The notes under the pieces were generated by a model that made no database searches, was not told where the DNA came from, and worked only from the letters and a program-made list of their open reading frames with translations. The translations under genes were made by a program, and so were the position numbers. A stretch of 64,000 bases of DNA from Cryptomeria japonica (Eukaryota > Streptophyta > Pinopsida > Cupressales > Cupressaceae), in the NCBI RefSeq assembly GCF_030272615.1, contig NC_081415.1, forward strand, positions 369,837,667 to 369,901,666, given 5' to 3'. Positions within the stretch are counted from its first letter, which is position 1; every line of letters starts with the position of its first letter. Positions 22,940-33,142 of the stretch are shown here, piece after piece.

Positions 22940-25900
22940 TTATTTAAAGACATGATAGATTGAATGAGGTATTTGAATATGACATGCTAAATTCTCAACT
23001 ATAAGTGAGATCAAAAACATGTATAAAATGATAAAAATTGAAGAAGAAAAGTCACAAGAAATCTTAGAAGAGGGATGAGTGTAATTTATTAGAGCCTTAT
23101 CCCTAGAGGAAAGGACTTTATGATGAATAGGAGATAAAGATTCATAAGTGGATTTAGAAATTTGAGGGGAGTCATAAAGAGATTTGTTCATCGCCAAGAT
23201 TTCCTTATGAGGGGAATGAGAGTTGATAGAAGTAGAAGAGGATTTAGTTGAAGTGAGATCACTACTAAATATAGCATTCACATTAAGAGATGGTCTTTTA
23301 GATGCTTTAGTGCGTTTGCAGGGATTATAGCCGAGTCCAAAGGCATAATTGTGAAAATTAGTCTCTAGAGGAAATTTTATCCCTTGTTCATGAGCGCCAC
23401 AACCATTTCCATGATACCCATTCTTAGCAAAAATGCGAAAACCACGACCATAACGATCAGCCATTTCAGGAAGAGAAGGTGGTTTTTCATAAGACAAAGA
23501 ATCAAACTCTTCATAATTAGAGGTGTGAGGAGAAGAAGTTTGAGAAGCAGCCACAAAATTATTGCTCATAGGTTCAAGTAAGACTGATTGATTTTTAGTT
23601 TCTTCCTTCTTCTTACCTTTAAAATCTCTAGGAAGAACCCTATACTCACCTACAAAGGTGGGATTGAAATCAAGAGATCTCCAATCGTCTTCTGCGAGAA
23701 CCTTCTTAGGATCAAAAGCCTTTTCATGTGTAGACTCAAGTCGAGAAGGATCTTCTTCAGGAGCTTCAGACTCATCCAAAGAATTTTGATTATTAGAGGG
23801 TGATGATTCATCCATAGGTATCTTGTTCAAAGAGTCATTACTAGAAGAGGAAGGCTTAGATGTTTGCAAACAAGCTTGGAGATTAGTGTCACCTTTCAAG
23901 GTATATGTCTTATTGTTATAAATGAATTTAACTTGTCTATGCAATGTAGAGGGGACAGCTTGCATACTGTGAATCCAAGGTCTCCCTAATAACAAGTTGT
24001 ATGTTAAATTTCCTGACATAACATGGATAGGAGTAGGCAAAGTAACAGGTCCCACTATGACGGGTAAGGTGATAATACCTAATGAAGACTTAGCCACATT
24101 ATCAAAGCCTCGAATGGGATGAGAGTCAGGCTCAATAAGGGATGTATCCACATTCATCTTATGCAATAGATTAATGCTACACACATTAAGGCCAAAGCCA
24201 TTATCTACCAGTGTTCGTCTTATAGCAGTGTCATTTATGATAACCACAATCATCAAGGGATCATATTGATGTTGAATTTCACTAGTAGGCAACTCATCTT
24301 GGGTAAACACAATTTGAGCTTTAGGATTCATCACAGAGTTAACCAAAGACACTATATTACTAGATGTATTAGGTGGAGGAACATTCAAATCTTTCAAGGC
24401 ATCTTGTAACATTCCATGATGAATGGAAGAAGTTTGGATCAAATCCCAAAGGGATATCTTAGCAGGGGTAGCTTTAAGTTGTTCTATGAGATCATAGTCC
24501 TTACTAAGCATTTGTGAAATACGAGGCGCTTGAGGAAGAATAGGTTGGGAAGGAGGAAGTGAAGTGGGGATAACTGAAGGAGGATTAGGTTGCGTATTGT
24601 TTCTTGTATTATAGGTATGGGCAACCGCATGATAACTCTCTCTAGTCAGTTGCTTAGCATACTCATAAGGGCTCTTAGAAGAATAACCTCCTTGCACAGT
24701 AATAATAGGTTTCTTAGGAGTGCAAAAAGAATCATTAGCATAACCACCTTGAACCACTAAGATAGGCTTATTTAAAGGTTGAGAATTTTGAGAAGGACAA
24801 GCACCTTGGACAGTGAAGAGAGGTTTGTTAGGTGTCTCATTCACATGTATCAAATTGATTGAGGATGGTTTAGAGGAATGAACAAAAGTGTTGGAAGAAT
24901 TATTGATAGTCTTCTCTTGCACTAAAATCTTATCATGGATCAAATCAATTTTAGGAGAGAGACAAGGGATAGGCATTGATGTCCTAGTAGGAAGAGTAAT
25001 ACTAGGAAAGGTCATATCATCCTTTATCATCACAGGATCTACATGGGGAATAAACTCTCTAGGAAAAGGATCAACACTACTCTCTAAAGTCTCACTTTTG
25101 AGAGGGAGATCTTTGAAAGAAATGTTAACCATCTTGCTTTGAACTAGGGTTTCCTTATGAGTAGAACCAAGTTGAGGAGAGGGAGATGCTTTATTTTTAG
25201 AGGGAGAATAATTGAGATTCAAGGAAGGGGAGAAACTATCAAGGGAGTTTCCAATCTTGATTTCATCCCCTTTGGCTAGGGGTAGAGAATAATCTATACC
25301 TTCTTCTAATGGTTCACCCCAAATAGTGAGATTGTTGAAAGGAATGTTTGAAGTATTGTCAATTTCGGGAGAGGAGATAACATTGTTTATTAATTCCTCA
25401 TCCTTAGGAGGGAGAGCATCAATAGATGTGTTAAACTCATCCTCTTTCCTCAAAATATGTTCAATATGATCTTTAGGGGAGAGAGAATTAAGGAAATTGC
25501 TTATTATTTCATCTTCTTTCTCTAAGGGATGCTTATGGGTAAGACCAACTTTAGGAGAAGGGTAAGCATTTATCATTAATTCATCATCTCTAGTGGGAAT
25601 TTTGTTGGAAAAGGAAAGGCCATCACTAGGAAATGTAGGGATAATGTCATCTTCTTGCACACAAGGATCCTCATGAAGGGAGCATTTTTTAAGAGCCACA
25701 CAGTCATCAAGGTCATCATCCAATAATGCATGATCATATCTATTAAAAGGTTTATCTTTTGATTCAAAAGGAGATATTTCCTCATAGAGGGGATTATTGA
25801 ACACAACCATGTTACTAGATTCAGTGGAAGAGTTGATAGGAATGTACCCTTGAGAGGAACCATTTGACTTATCTTTCTCATCACATCTAAATGGCATAGT

Positions 25901-26026
25901 AACAAGGTTTATGAGTTTTTGGTAAAATGAAGGTTTGGTATATTTAGGTTTCAAAAATTCATCTAAAGCTTCATCTAACTCATAATCATCACAAATATGA
26001 TCATCTTGCAAATAAAAATCTGACAT
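22940..26026 (-). CDS. intact 1028-aa protein with retropepsin and G-patch-like segment
   Basis: The Met at 26026 is preceded by an in-frame TAA eight codons upstream, which supports it as the start. Residues 1-400 are acidic, Ser/Pro-rich and unmatched. Around 420-460 a VQGG-type phrase occurs three times (FTVQGACP, LVVQGGYAN, ITVQGGYSS). At about 510-560, YDLIEQLKATPAKISLWDLI aligns with the segment before protease in gypsy B. An aspartic protease follows: active-site LVDNGFGLNV near residue 605 and [16 protein letters not shown] near 685. A glycine-rich G-patch-like part (YGRGFRIFAKNGYHGNGCG) lies near 860. The protein ends with a hydrophobic stretch (IFIILYMFLISLIV). No reverse transcriptase, integrase or capsid domain is visible. 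It probably descends from the protease part of a Tat-like gypsy. Asp-Asn-Gly is unusual at the active site, so activity is uncertain. Confidence 0.85.
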   Translation of the reverse strand: MSDFYLQDDHICDDYELDEALDEFLKPKYTKPSFYQKLINLVTMPFRCDEKDKSNGSSQGYIPINSSTESSNMVVFNNPLYEEISPFESKDKPFNRYDHALLDDDLDDCVALKKCSLHEDPCVQEDDIIPTFPSDGLSFSNKIPTRDDELMINAYPSPKVGLTHKHPLEKEDEIISNFLNSLSPKDHIEHILRKEDEFNTSIDALPPKDEELINNVISSPEIDNTSNIPFNNLTIWGEPLEEGIDYSLPLAKGDEIKIGNSLDSFSPSLNLNYSPSKNKASPSPQLGSTHKETLVQSKMVNISFKDLPLKSETLESSVDPFPREFIPHVDPVMIKDDMTFPSITLPTRTSMPIPCLSPKIDLIHDKILVQEKTINNSSNTFVHSSKPSSINLIHVNETPNKPLFTVQGACPSQNSQPLNKPILVVQGGYANDSFCTPKKPIITVQGGYSSKSPYEYAKQLTRESYHAVAHTYNTRNNTQPNPPSVIPTSLPPSQPILPQAPRISQMLSKDYDLIEQLKATPAKISLWDLIQTSSIHHGMLQDALKDLNVPPPNTSSNIVSLVNSVMNPKAQIVFTQDELPTSEIQHQYDPLMIVVIINDTAIRRTLVDNGFGLNVCSINLLHKMNVDTSLIEPDSHPIRGFDNVAKSSLGIITLPVIVGPVTLPTPIHVMSGNLTYNLLLGRPWIHSMQAVPSTLHRQVKFIYNNKTYTLKGDTNLQACLQTSKPSSSSNDSLNKIPMDESSPSNNQNSLDESEAPEEDPSRLESTHEKAFDPKKVLAEDDWRSLDFNPTFVGEYRVLPRDFKGKKKEETKNQSVLLEPMSNNFVAASQTSSPHTSNYEEFDSLSYEKPPSLPEMADRYGRGFRIFAKNGYHGNGCGAHEQGIKFPLETNFHNYAFGLGYNPCKRTKASKRPSLNVNAIFSSDLTSTKSSSTSINSHSPHKEILAMNKSLYDSPQISKSTYESLSPIHHKVLSSRDKALINYTHPSSKISCDFSSSIFIILYMFLISLIVENLACHIQIPHSIYHVFK

Positions 26027-26163
26027 TTTGAAATTGCATAAAATTTAAACACACAATGCAAAGAAACACACTTTTTTTTTTTTCTTTTTAATGAAAATGA
26101 AATGAAAACACACTAAATCTAGATCTAGATCTAACAAATGCAATGCAAGAGGAAGCAATGATA

Positions 26164-26183
26164 GATTCACGTCGGGTTCACCA
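26164..26183 (-). other. primer binding site of element F, tRNA not identified
   Basis: Three bases inside the 5' LTR the minus strand reads TGGTGAACCCGACGTGAATC. It starts TGG, the complement of tRNA CCA, and continues like a tRNA acceptor and T-arm. It is neither initiator Met nor Lys as used by the other elements here. I could not name the tRNA. Confidence 0.7.
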
Positions 26184-26186
26184 AAA

Positions 26187-27868
26187 TGTGTAGGGGAAAA
26201 AGCGAGACTAGGTTAACATGCCCTAATCCTACCTTTTGACACACATTACGGAATACGAAAGAGCCTAGAGATATCACACAATTGGCTACTTCTTTTTGTG
26301 AAAGAGAGAGCCACGGGATATCTATTAGGATTTCTATTCCTTTGTTGAAATTGGAAGATTAAATGATGCAAGTTCAATCCCTAACCCCAAAGTGCAAGTA
26401 TGAACTAATAACAAGATTGCAGAATTGAACTTAAACAATGGAAAGCTGTAAATACAAGGATGAAATAAGAATGCAGGTGCGTACCCGGAGTTAAAATCTG
26501 ACTGAAAATGTTCAGGACGGGGACGCGGGCGCCACTGTCCTGATTCTGCCCCTAAAACTGCTCCGAAAACTGTTGTTTTTGCACTTTGGAAAAAGCTGTC
26601 AAAAATGCTGAAAATGTTGTCGGACCAGGGCGCCGAGCGCCCCTGTCCCAGGGACCAGGGCGCCTAGAAGGGACCAGGGCGCCCAGCGCCCCTGTCCTGG
26701 CAGGACCAGGGCGCCCCACGCCCCTGTCCTGGTCTTTTTCTCTGAAATTTGGTGGGAAGGTCGGTCTCAGTCTGCTTCTCCCGGATCTGCAACCTGCGGC
26801 GTCGTCCAAGTCCCGAAACCTGCACTTATATCTGAAAAGGTGTTTGGGCGGCTATATAGGGTTTTGCCTTAGTCAAACCCCCGCTTCGGTGATTTCCACC
26901 TCCACGAATAGCCAAGTTGTATTGTAAAATGTATTGTGTGTGCAGACCTAGTGTGTGTGCAAGGTCCTTAAATGCAAGAAAGCAAACTAGAGCAACCTAG
27001 AAAGTAAACCCTAATTGCTTGTAAATGATAATGTAAATGCTCTAAATCAAGATGCAAAGTGATCTAAAGCATGAATAAAGGATATATTGAAGCTTATGCA
27101 AAGACATGAAAACAACATGAAATCATACCCAACCCTCAAGGGAGGAGTACAAGCCAATCTTCAGTCGGTAGTTTCCTATTGTTCTTCAATGTCTTCCAAG
27201 CCCTAAGTGGATGAATGAATTTGATAAGTGCTTGATAGAGGAATGTTGAATGTTGTTGAAGTCTTCAAAGATCTGCTCTTTCGCTGCATAGAAGGTCCTT
27301 GAAAGCCAAAAATCCGATCCTTTCAAATGAAGAAAGAGAGCTCTTATGTATGAAACCCTAGGTCTTAATTTTGACTTTTGGCCGACCTAGAGATTGAATA
27401 TCCTGCCAATTTCTTGGGGTTAAGCTTTATTTTATGATTGGATCGTGCTCCCAAAATTTCGGGAAAAATGTCTGGGACCATGTTGCACGGGCGCCATGGT
27501 CCCGACAACTTTTCACCAAATTTTTAGGGCCGTCAGATATGATGATTTTAGAGAGAATCCCGAAGTTACAGGTGATTTCGAGATGTTTTGACCCCCAAAA
27601 TCAAGCCCCCAAGTTCAAAATAGGACCTAATTAGGGTTTTTGATTAAATGATGTATTGGAAGAATAAAATGAAAGGGGCACACTTTAATGAAAGGGCCCA
27701 ACTTTATGGTATGGGAGATGATAAAATAGGACCTTAGACCTAATTAATTTAATTAATTAAGTGCTAAAGGGGAAATGCAATGCAAAATGCAAAATGCGCC
27801 AAGGCGGGTGCTAAACTAGGTGTGAAATTGTACCACCCTAGCAAGTGCGTACAATTTACGACGCTACA
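26187..27868 (-). repeat. 5' LTR of element F
   Basis: Same ends and content as 19625-21325. It is followed by catac, the right copy of the target duplication. Confidence 0.95.
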
Positions 27869-27873
27869 CATAC

Positions 27874-29041
27874 AAACATCCAAATACTTTTACTGATATA
27901 AGTAAAACTTCATTTCATATTGTTGTCGGTTATCATGACTTATCAAAGTGGATTAAGCATTTAAGCAAATCAACCATAATAAACCATAACCACCAAAACA
28001 TTCACTACTTGACACAATATTTTTTACGTGGAAACCCAAATGGGAAAAACCATGGTGAGATGAGACTCAAAGAATTTTGAACTCTTCTGAAGTTTTCCTT
28101 GTTAGGAGCCAAGCTTGTTAAAGCTTTACAAAAAGTCCTGTTAAGAACAGATCCTATTAGGAACGACCCGGTTAAGGGATTGATTATAATGCCTTGTTAG
28201 AAGCAATACCCTGTGAGGAGTAACCTTGGTATAGGATTTAGAATCCAAGCTAATGGATCACCTTGTTAGAGGATTTTAATAACACCAAGCTTGTTAGAGC
28301 TTACCCGGTTAGGGGATTTCAATCTATTGTAATTGTTAGAAAATAACAGGAGTTTGTTGACCTGTTATAATAGAAGTACATTTTCTTGTTTAGATCCTTT
28401 TCATGCTCCTATCTGCCTTTTACTCAAAGTACAGATATATCATCCAGTTCGGCAACCACACACTCAATTCAACTTTTCCAACACTAAAACTAAACAACTC
28501 ATCGACCTTATAAACAAATCAACTAGGTCATAACACAACAAAAATCTAATTCTCATAGAGATTGCAAACAAGTCGGTTCAAGTATGACTGTTGGATTACA
28601 TAAAAATCTCTACACATCATTCCAGAAAGCCTCAACCGCTCCTTGATCACCACTTCATCGAACTTAGTAACTTATCACGTGCTTTTCATTACATGCAGTA
28701 TACGTGCTCATTCCCAAGACAAAAAAAATGTTACCTCAACACACCAAAATCACTTTGAAACTCTCTTTATACAATATGCATACATGTCATAATCATTATC
28801 GCTCATCATTAGATCATAAACCAATATAACCAATTCACCAAACTTAATCGGTTAGGGTTTATCAAAACAACAAGTAGGGTTTAGCGGTTCAACTCTCCAA
28901 ACTTACCTACCAGTTACAGTTTCTTTTTACTAGTTCTTTCTACTGGTTACAAAACAACATTACAACAACAACATTACCGGTTAATTGACATCAATGACAA
29001 TATAGCAAATCATTAATGCAATCTTCATGCAAATGCCAACA
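27874..29041 (-). repeat. copia copy 2 5' LTR, outer part
   Basis: Continues the LTR interrupted at 19624. It contains the phrase ACGTGGAAACCCAAATGGG shared in reverse with copia copy 3 near 37150, and ends AATGCCAACA, the inverted form of the LTR start TGTTGGCATT. Together the two parts make a 1380-bp LTR. Confidence 0.85.
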
Positions 29042-30075
29042 AAGTTTCATGTAGCTTTCATTTTTATATTGTATGATGGACTAACAAGTTTCAGGACATT
29101 TCTTTGGAGTTCAACTTTAACCTCAACACAAGAAATAATGATTAAACTAATATGCAAAAAACTAAGATGCAATATAATCTCAATACACAATATTCTCAAT
29201 GACTCTAGAGCAAAAACTGCATAATAACAATAAATCTCAAGGGTGTCTTGATTGAGTGATGAAAGGCTGAATTTATAGAGAATCCAAAGAGAGACCAATG
29301 GTCAAGATTGAATAATGATGAGCGGTTGAGATTCCTCAAGAGAAAGCACAATCCAGGTGAACTGAAATGATTGGGTGCTTTAATTCAGTTTCAAAGGAGA
29401 TTAAAATTGAGTTGATATTGAGATAAATTCAATAAAGCCTGATTTAATGCATTTGAATTATAAGTCTGAGTTTGCATTAGAGATAAAATCAATTGAAGTC
29501 ATGCACTTGAGATAAAATTGGTTAATTCCATGCATATTTATTTTATTTGCTCAAGATTTGTTTTATTATAAAAAGCTATTTTAATGCAATTGAATCTTTT
29601 TCCTCAAGATTGCTTTGAGTTTAAATTTAGAGAAATAATTTATTCAATTTAATTGCTTTTCTTTCTTTTCTGAGATTTCTAAGTTATCTCAAATTTAGAA
29701 AAAGAAATCTCAAGTTGATTTCTTTTCTCAATTTAATTCTTTTTTTTTTAATTAATTCCTTTTTGATGATTAATTCTTTTTTCCAAATTAATTCCTTTTT
29801 TATGATTTAATGTCAAATTTATTTATCAATTAAATATGGTAGGATATTTAATTAAATAAATAGGATAATTGATTAAAATGATTTACTTGGAATGATTAAT
29901 TAATTAATTAAAAATTTAATTAATTTAAAATGATTTATTTGCAATGTGACATTGATGAACAAGGAATTAATTAATTAGATGCTCAAGATTGATTTAATTG
30001 CCTTTGGTTAGGACCTTGGTTATGTAGTCGAGATTAGGGGCCCATGGTTTAGATGACCATTTTTAGGGTATTACA
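29042..30075 (-). repeat. LTR of gypsy C, 3' LTR, truncated by copia 2
   Basis: Its minus strand starts TGTAATACCCTAAAAATGG at 30075 and matches the 5' LTR of gypsy B (51612-52753) along most of its length. The pair of elements is therefore one LTR family in opposite orientation. The missing end was displaced by the copia 2 insertion. A shared TATA candidate lies at 29271-29277 (minus), equivalent to 52334-52340 in B. Confidence 0.8.
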
Positions 30076-32291
30076 TTTGCCCCTCTTTGAATTGAAGTGC
30101 GAGCAGCGCATTGATTCAAAGAATAGTTGATGTCAAATAGATAGCAGTTCTAAACTTGATGGATCACAAACCGATGAAGAGTGAAATGTTCAGCTTGATT
30201 TGAAGCGATGAAACTAAACAAATTGATTAAAGCAATACCTATCTCGAACTTGATGGAACTAGAATCAATGAAGAGAAAAGATACCAATCTTGAACTTGAT
30301 GGACCAAGAAACAGGTACCGATCTAGAACTTGATTGAACTAGAATCGATTAAGCAAAGAGATAATACCGAGTCCAAACTTGATTGAACAAGAACCGATTA
30401 GCAAAACAAAATGTCCATCTTGAGTTGATGTGATGAAACTGAACAACGATTTGAAGATTGATTCAGATAAGGACAATAACTAATATGCCCCTAGAGATTG
30501 TTTTTATTTGGCATCGAAGAATCACAACTTGATATGATGCGATGTAGTTAAGATGCCCCTAGTAACAAGGTTTTAGTTGATTTGATTTGATTGATATTCG
30601 ATTAATATTTGATTAAAAATATTTTATGCTCGACTTTAGATGAAGATTTGAAAAAATTCTCGACTTTTCAATGATGTAATCACTGATAATGTTGATGTAA
30701 TTAGTATGCCCCCTCGGGAGCGAAATCGAAAGATAGCGAGATCTCAATGATTTTAAGCAATTTTGTTTAATAAAATGATTTAGCGATGATAATATGAGCA
30801 CAGAGATTGATGTAAGAATTAATTCAAAATCAGAGTTGATTCAGAGAAGATTTGAGCACAAAGTTATGTGAAGATTGACCTGAAGATGGAAGTGCAAGTG
30901 GTCAACATTGTGTGAATTTGACTAAAAAATTGATGACATATTTCGATTTCGATCCAAAAAATGGACTTAGGACGGTCAATTTAGTTAAGAGTACAAATTT
31001 TGTGGCAATCGGAGCAAGTCTGAAAAAAATGATGATCGTTTTAGATTCAAGCTTTTATATAAATGATGAAGAGAGTAAAGTTATTATACTGAAATTTCTT
31101 GAAATGCACAAAGCTTGGTATGAATGCAACCTAAAACTTAGTCATTGGATTTGGTATGCTTATTTATCATCACTGAGCATTTTATAATATCGGAGATAGA
31201 CATGAGCACCAAGGCATGAAGAGCCAGGATGACCTAAATGTCACGTCCTTTTGATTTACCAAGTGAACATAAGCACCAAGGTAGAAAGAGCCAGGATGAC
31301 CTGAATGTTTCTTGTGTTTAAACATACCAGACAAAGTAGAGTTCCTTCCTTTTCATATTCAATATTGATTATCTTGTCTGCAATGACCCTTTTATCGTTC
31401 ATATCCTAGGACAGATTAAGCATTCATTTGGAATGCATAATAAAGAAATTTACTCAAAACAGACAAGGAAATGATTCCAACCTTCCTGTAGCATACAAAT
31501 AAATGGAGTTGAGTTATGTGTGGTGATTTCACCTTGATGTGAAGGCACTTATCACAAACACCCATCTTATGAGATGTTTTTAGATCATCAAAATCATTCC
31601 TACAAGCAAAAAACAAAGAAAAGTATTATTCCCCCAGTCCTTGCTCCTCTTAGTCAAGATAGACTTCCTTGAGTTACTCAGAGGGAATAATAAATGAAAA
31701 TCAATTTAAAAGACAACATACAAAGAAAATTTTAATCATAGCTCAAATAATTTTAGTGATTAGTTTCATTGTTCTTGTTGTGTCTGCTTACTCAGTGGTA
31801 AAAGCCTGTAGCGATTAGAAGACAGGTAACTGATTCGGATTGGATGGCCTAGTACCACCGACAAAAAGATGACTTGGTTAAACTGCTCAGGACATTTATA
31901 TTGATTAGTCAATTACCCTAAGACTAGTACGTTGATCAGTTTCAAGTCATGAGGGTTCCAAAAAGAACCAGGGTGTCACAAAAGCGACTAAAGGATATGT
32001 ACAAGCTAAAGCAAAGATGCAAGAAAATGGGAAATAAAATAGGAAATGCCAAATTTGCATTGATAGATGGAGCACTTCAGTACAAGAGGCTAATGTTTAA
32101 TAAGTTTTCACCTTCTTGGCAGATATTCTCTTTTTTGTACTACTAAGGTGCCTGTTTACCAGGTTTTCACCAAGGCATTTGCTTTTTTTCATATTTTTAT
32201 TTTTTTGGTTTTTTGTTTTTTTTCAGGACTTTTATGATTTTTAATTTTTTTCAGGACTTTTTAGTTGTACAGGTTGCTAGAGCAAAGAATG
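30076..32291 (-). other. 3' region of gypsy C
   Basis: It holds non-coding modules shared with gypsy E: a purine tract AAAGAGGGGCAAA next to the LTR, a degenerate array of phrases like CTTGATGGA(C/A)CAAGAA (30140-30420), ATGCCCCCTCGGGAG (30709), a GAGCACCAAGGCATGAAGAGC block repeated at 31204 and 31269, and a GAGTTACTCAGA block at 31673. An ATGAAAA-type GGTTTTCACC motif follows pol near 32160. A 91-codon plus-strand frame at 30912-31187 has no recognisable domain and I do not count it as a gene. Confidence 0.65.
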
Positions 32292-32642
32292 CTAAGTGTA
32301 GAATTTCTTCAAGTGGACGGTGTTGATCAGTTCATGAAGTTGTTCTCCTTTAGATGTTGAGAGTTGATAAGTGCTAGAGCCAAAGGTTGCAGTAACAATG
32401 TAGGGACCTAGCCAGTTGGGTTCAAACTTCCCTTTTTGTTCCAGATGCTATTGATATTTAGGATTCTCTCTCAAAACAAGGTCACCAACCTGAAATTCTC
32501 TATGTCAAACTTTCTTGTTATAACCTCTAGACATTCTCTTTTGGTAAGCTCTCAAATGATCAAACGCCACTTGCCGACGTTCATCCAGAAATTCTAGTTC
32601 TTGCAATCTAGATATTCTATGATCTTCATCAGTAATAAGACC
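32292..32642 (-). pseudogene. gypsy C integrase C-terminal part
   Basis: The minus strand from the gap edge reads LITDEDHRISRLQELEFLDE and RRQVAFDHL, the same segment as in gypsy B near 63830-63910. The GDLVL and EGKFEPNWL-type motifs follow, and the frame ends HLKKFYT and a stop at 32294-32292. Everything upstream (gag to integrase core) is missing in the gap. It belongs with the 3' region and LTR to its left as one Tat-like element. Confidence 0.75.
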
Positions 32643-33142
32643 NNNNNNNNNNNNNNNNNNNNNNNNNNNNNNNNNNNNNNNNNNNNNNNNNNNNNNNNNN
32701 NNNNNNNNNNNNNNNNNNNNNNNNNNNNNNNNNNNNNNNNNNNNNNNNNNNNNNNNNNNNNNNNNNNNNNNNNNNNNNNNNNNNNNNNNNNNNNNNNNNN
32801 NNNNNNNNNNNNNNNNNNNNNNNNNNNNNNNNNNNNNNNNNNNNNNNNNNNNNNNNNNNNNNNNNNNNNNNNNNNNNNNNNNNNNNNNNNNNNNNNNNNN
32901 NNNNNNNNNNNNNNNNNNNNNNNNNNNNNNNNNNNNNNNNNNNNNNNNNNNNNNNNNNNNNNNNNNNNNNNNNNNNNNNNNNNNNNNNNNNNNNNNNNNN
33001 NNNNNNNNNNNNNNNNNNNNNNNNNNNNNNNNNNNNNNNNNNNNNNNNNNNNNNNNNNNNNNNNNNNNNNNNNNNNNNNNNNNNNNNNNNNNNNNNNNNN
33101 NNNNNNNNNNNNNNNNNNNNNNNNNNNNNNNNNNNNNNNNNN
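32643..33142. other. assembly gap (500 N)
   Basis: Exactly 500 N. Left of it is gypsy C integrase on the minus strand, right of it is copia copy 3 integrase on the plus strand, so at least two element bodies, a copia 5' LTR and part of the gypsy E LTR must be missing. The true gap is likely many kilobases. Confidence 0.98.

Larger units (their letters stand above)
19625..27868 (-). mobile_element. LTR element F, non-autonomous, protease/G-patch ORF only
   Basis: Two LTRs of 1701 and 1682 bp, about 1-1.5 % different by eye, flank a 4.86-kb interior. The 5-bp target duplication catac is present on both sides (19620-19624 and 27869-27873). A PBS-like site lies inside the right LTR and a purine tract (AGTGGGGGCTAAA on the minus strand) abuts the left LTR, so transcription runs on the minus strand. 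The only large ORF has no reverse transcriptase, RNase H or integrase and no recognisable capsid domain. This is a young, complete but enzyme-poor element that would depend on a helper. Confidence 0.9.
17182..29041 (-). mobile_element. Ty1/copia copy 2, with element F nested in its 5' LTR
   Basis: On the minus strand: 5' LTR (29041-27874 continued at 19624-19413), tRNA-Met PBS (19410-19396), gag, zinc knuckle, protease, GAG-pre-integrase and integrase core up to the gap. The LTR start on the minus strand is TGTTGGCATTTGC at 29041, inserted into the LTR of gypsy C. The LTR is split at 19624/27874 by element F, with the catac target duplication on both sides. Confidence 0.85.

Noticed and set aside
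30912-31187. 91-codon plus-strand frame in the gypsy C 3' region
   Set aside because: No domain, no equivalent in gypsy E, and AT-rich composition; most likely chance.
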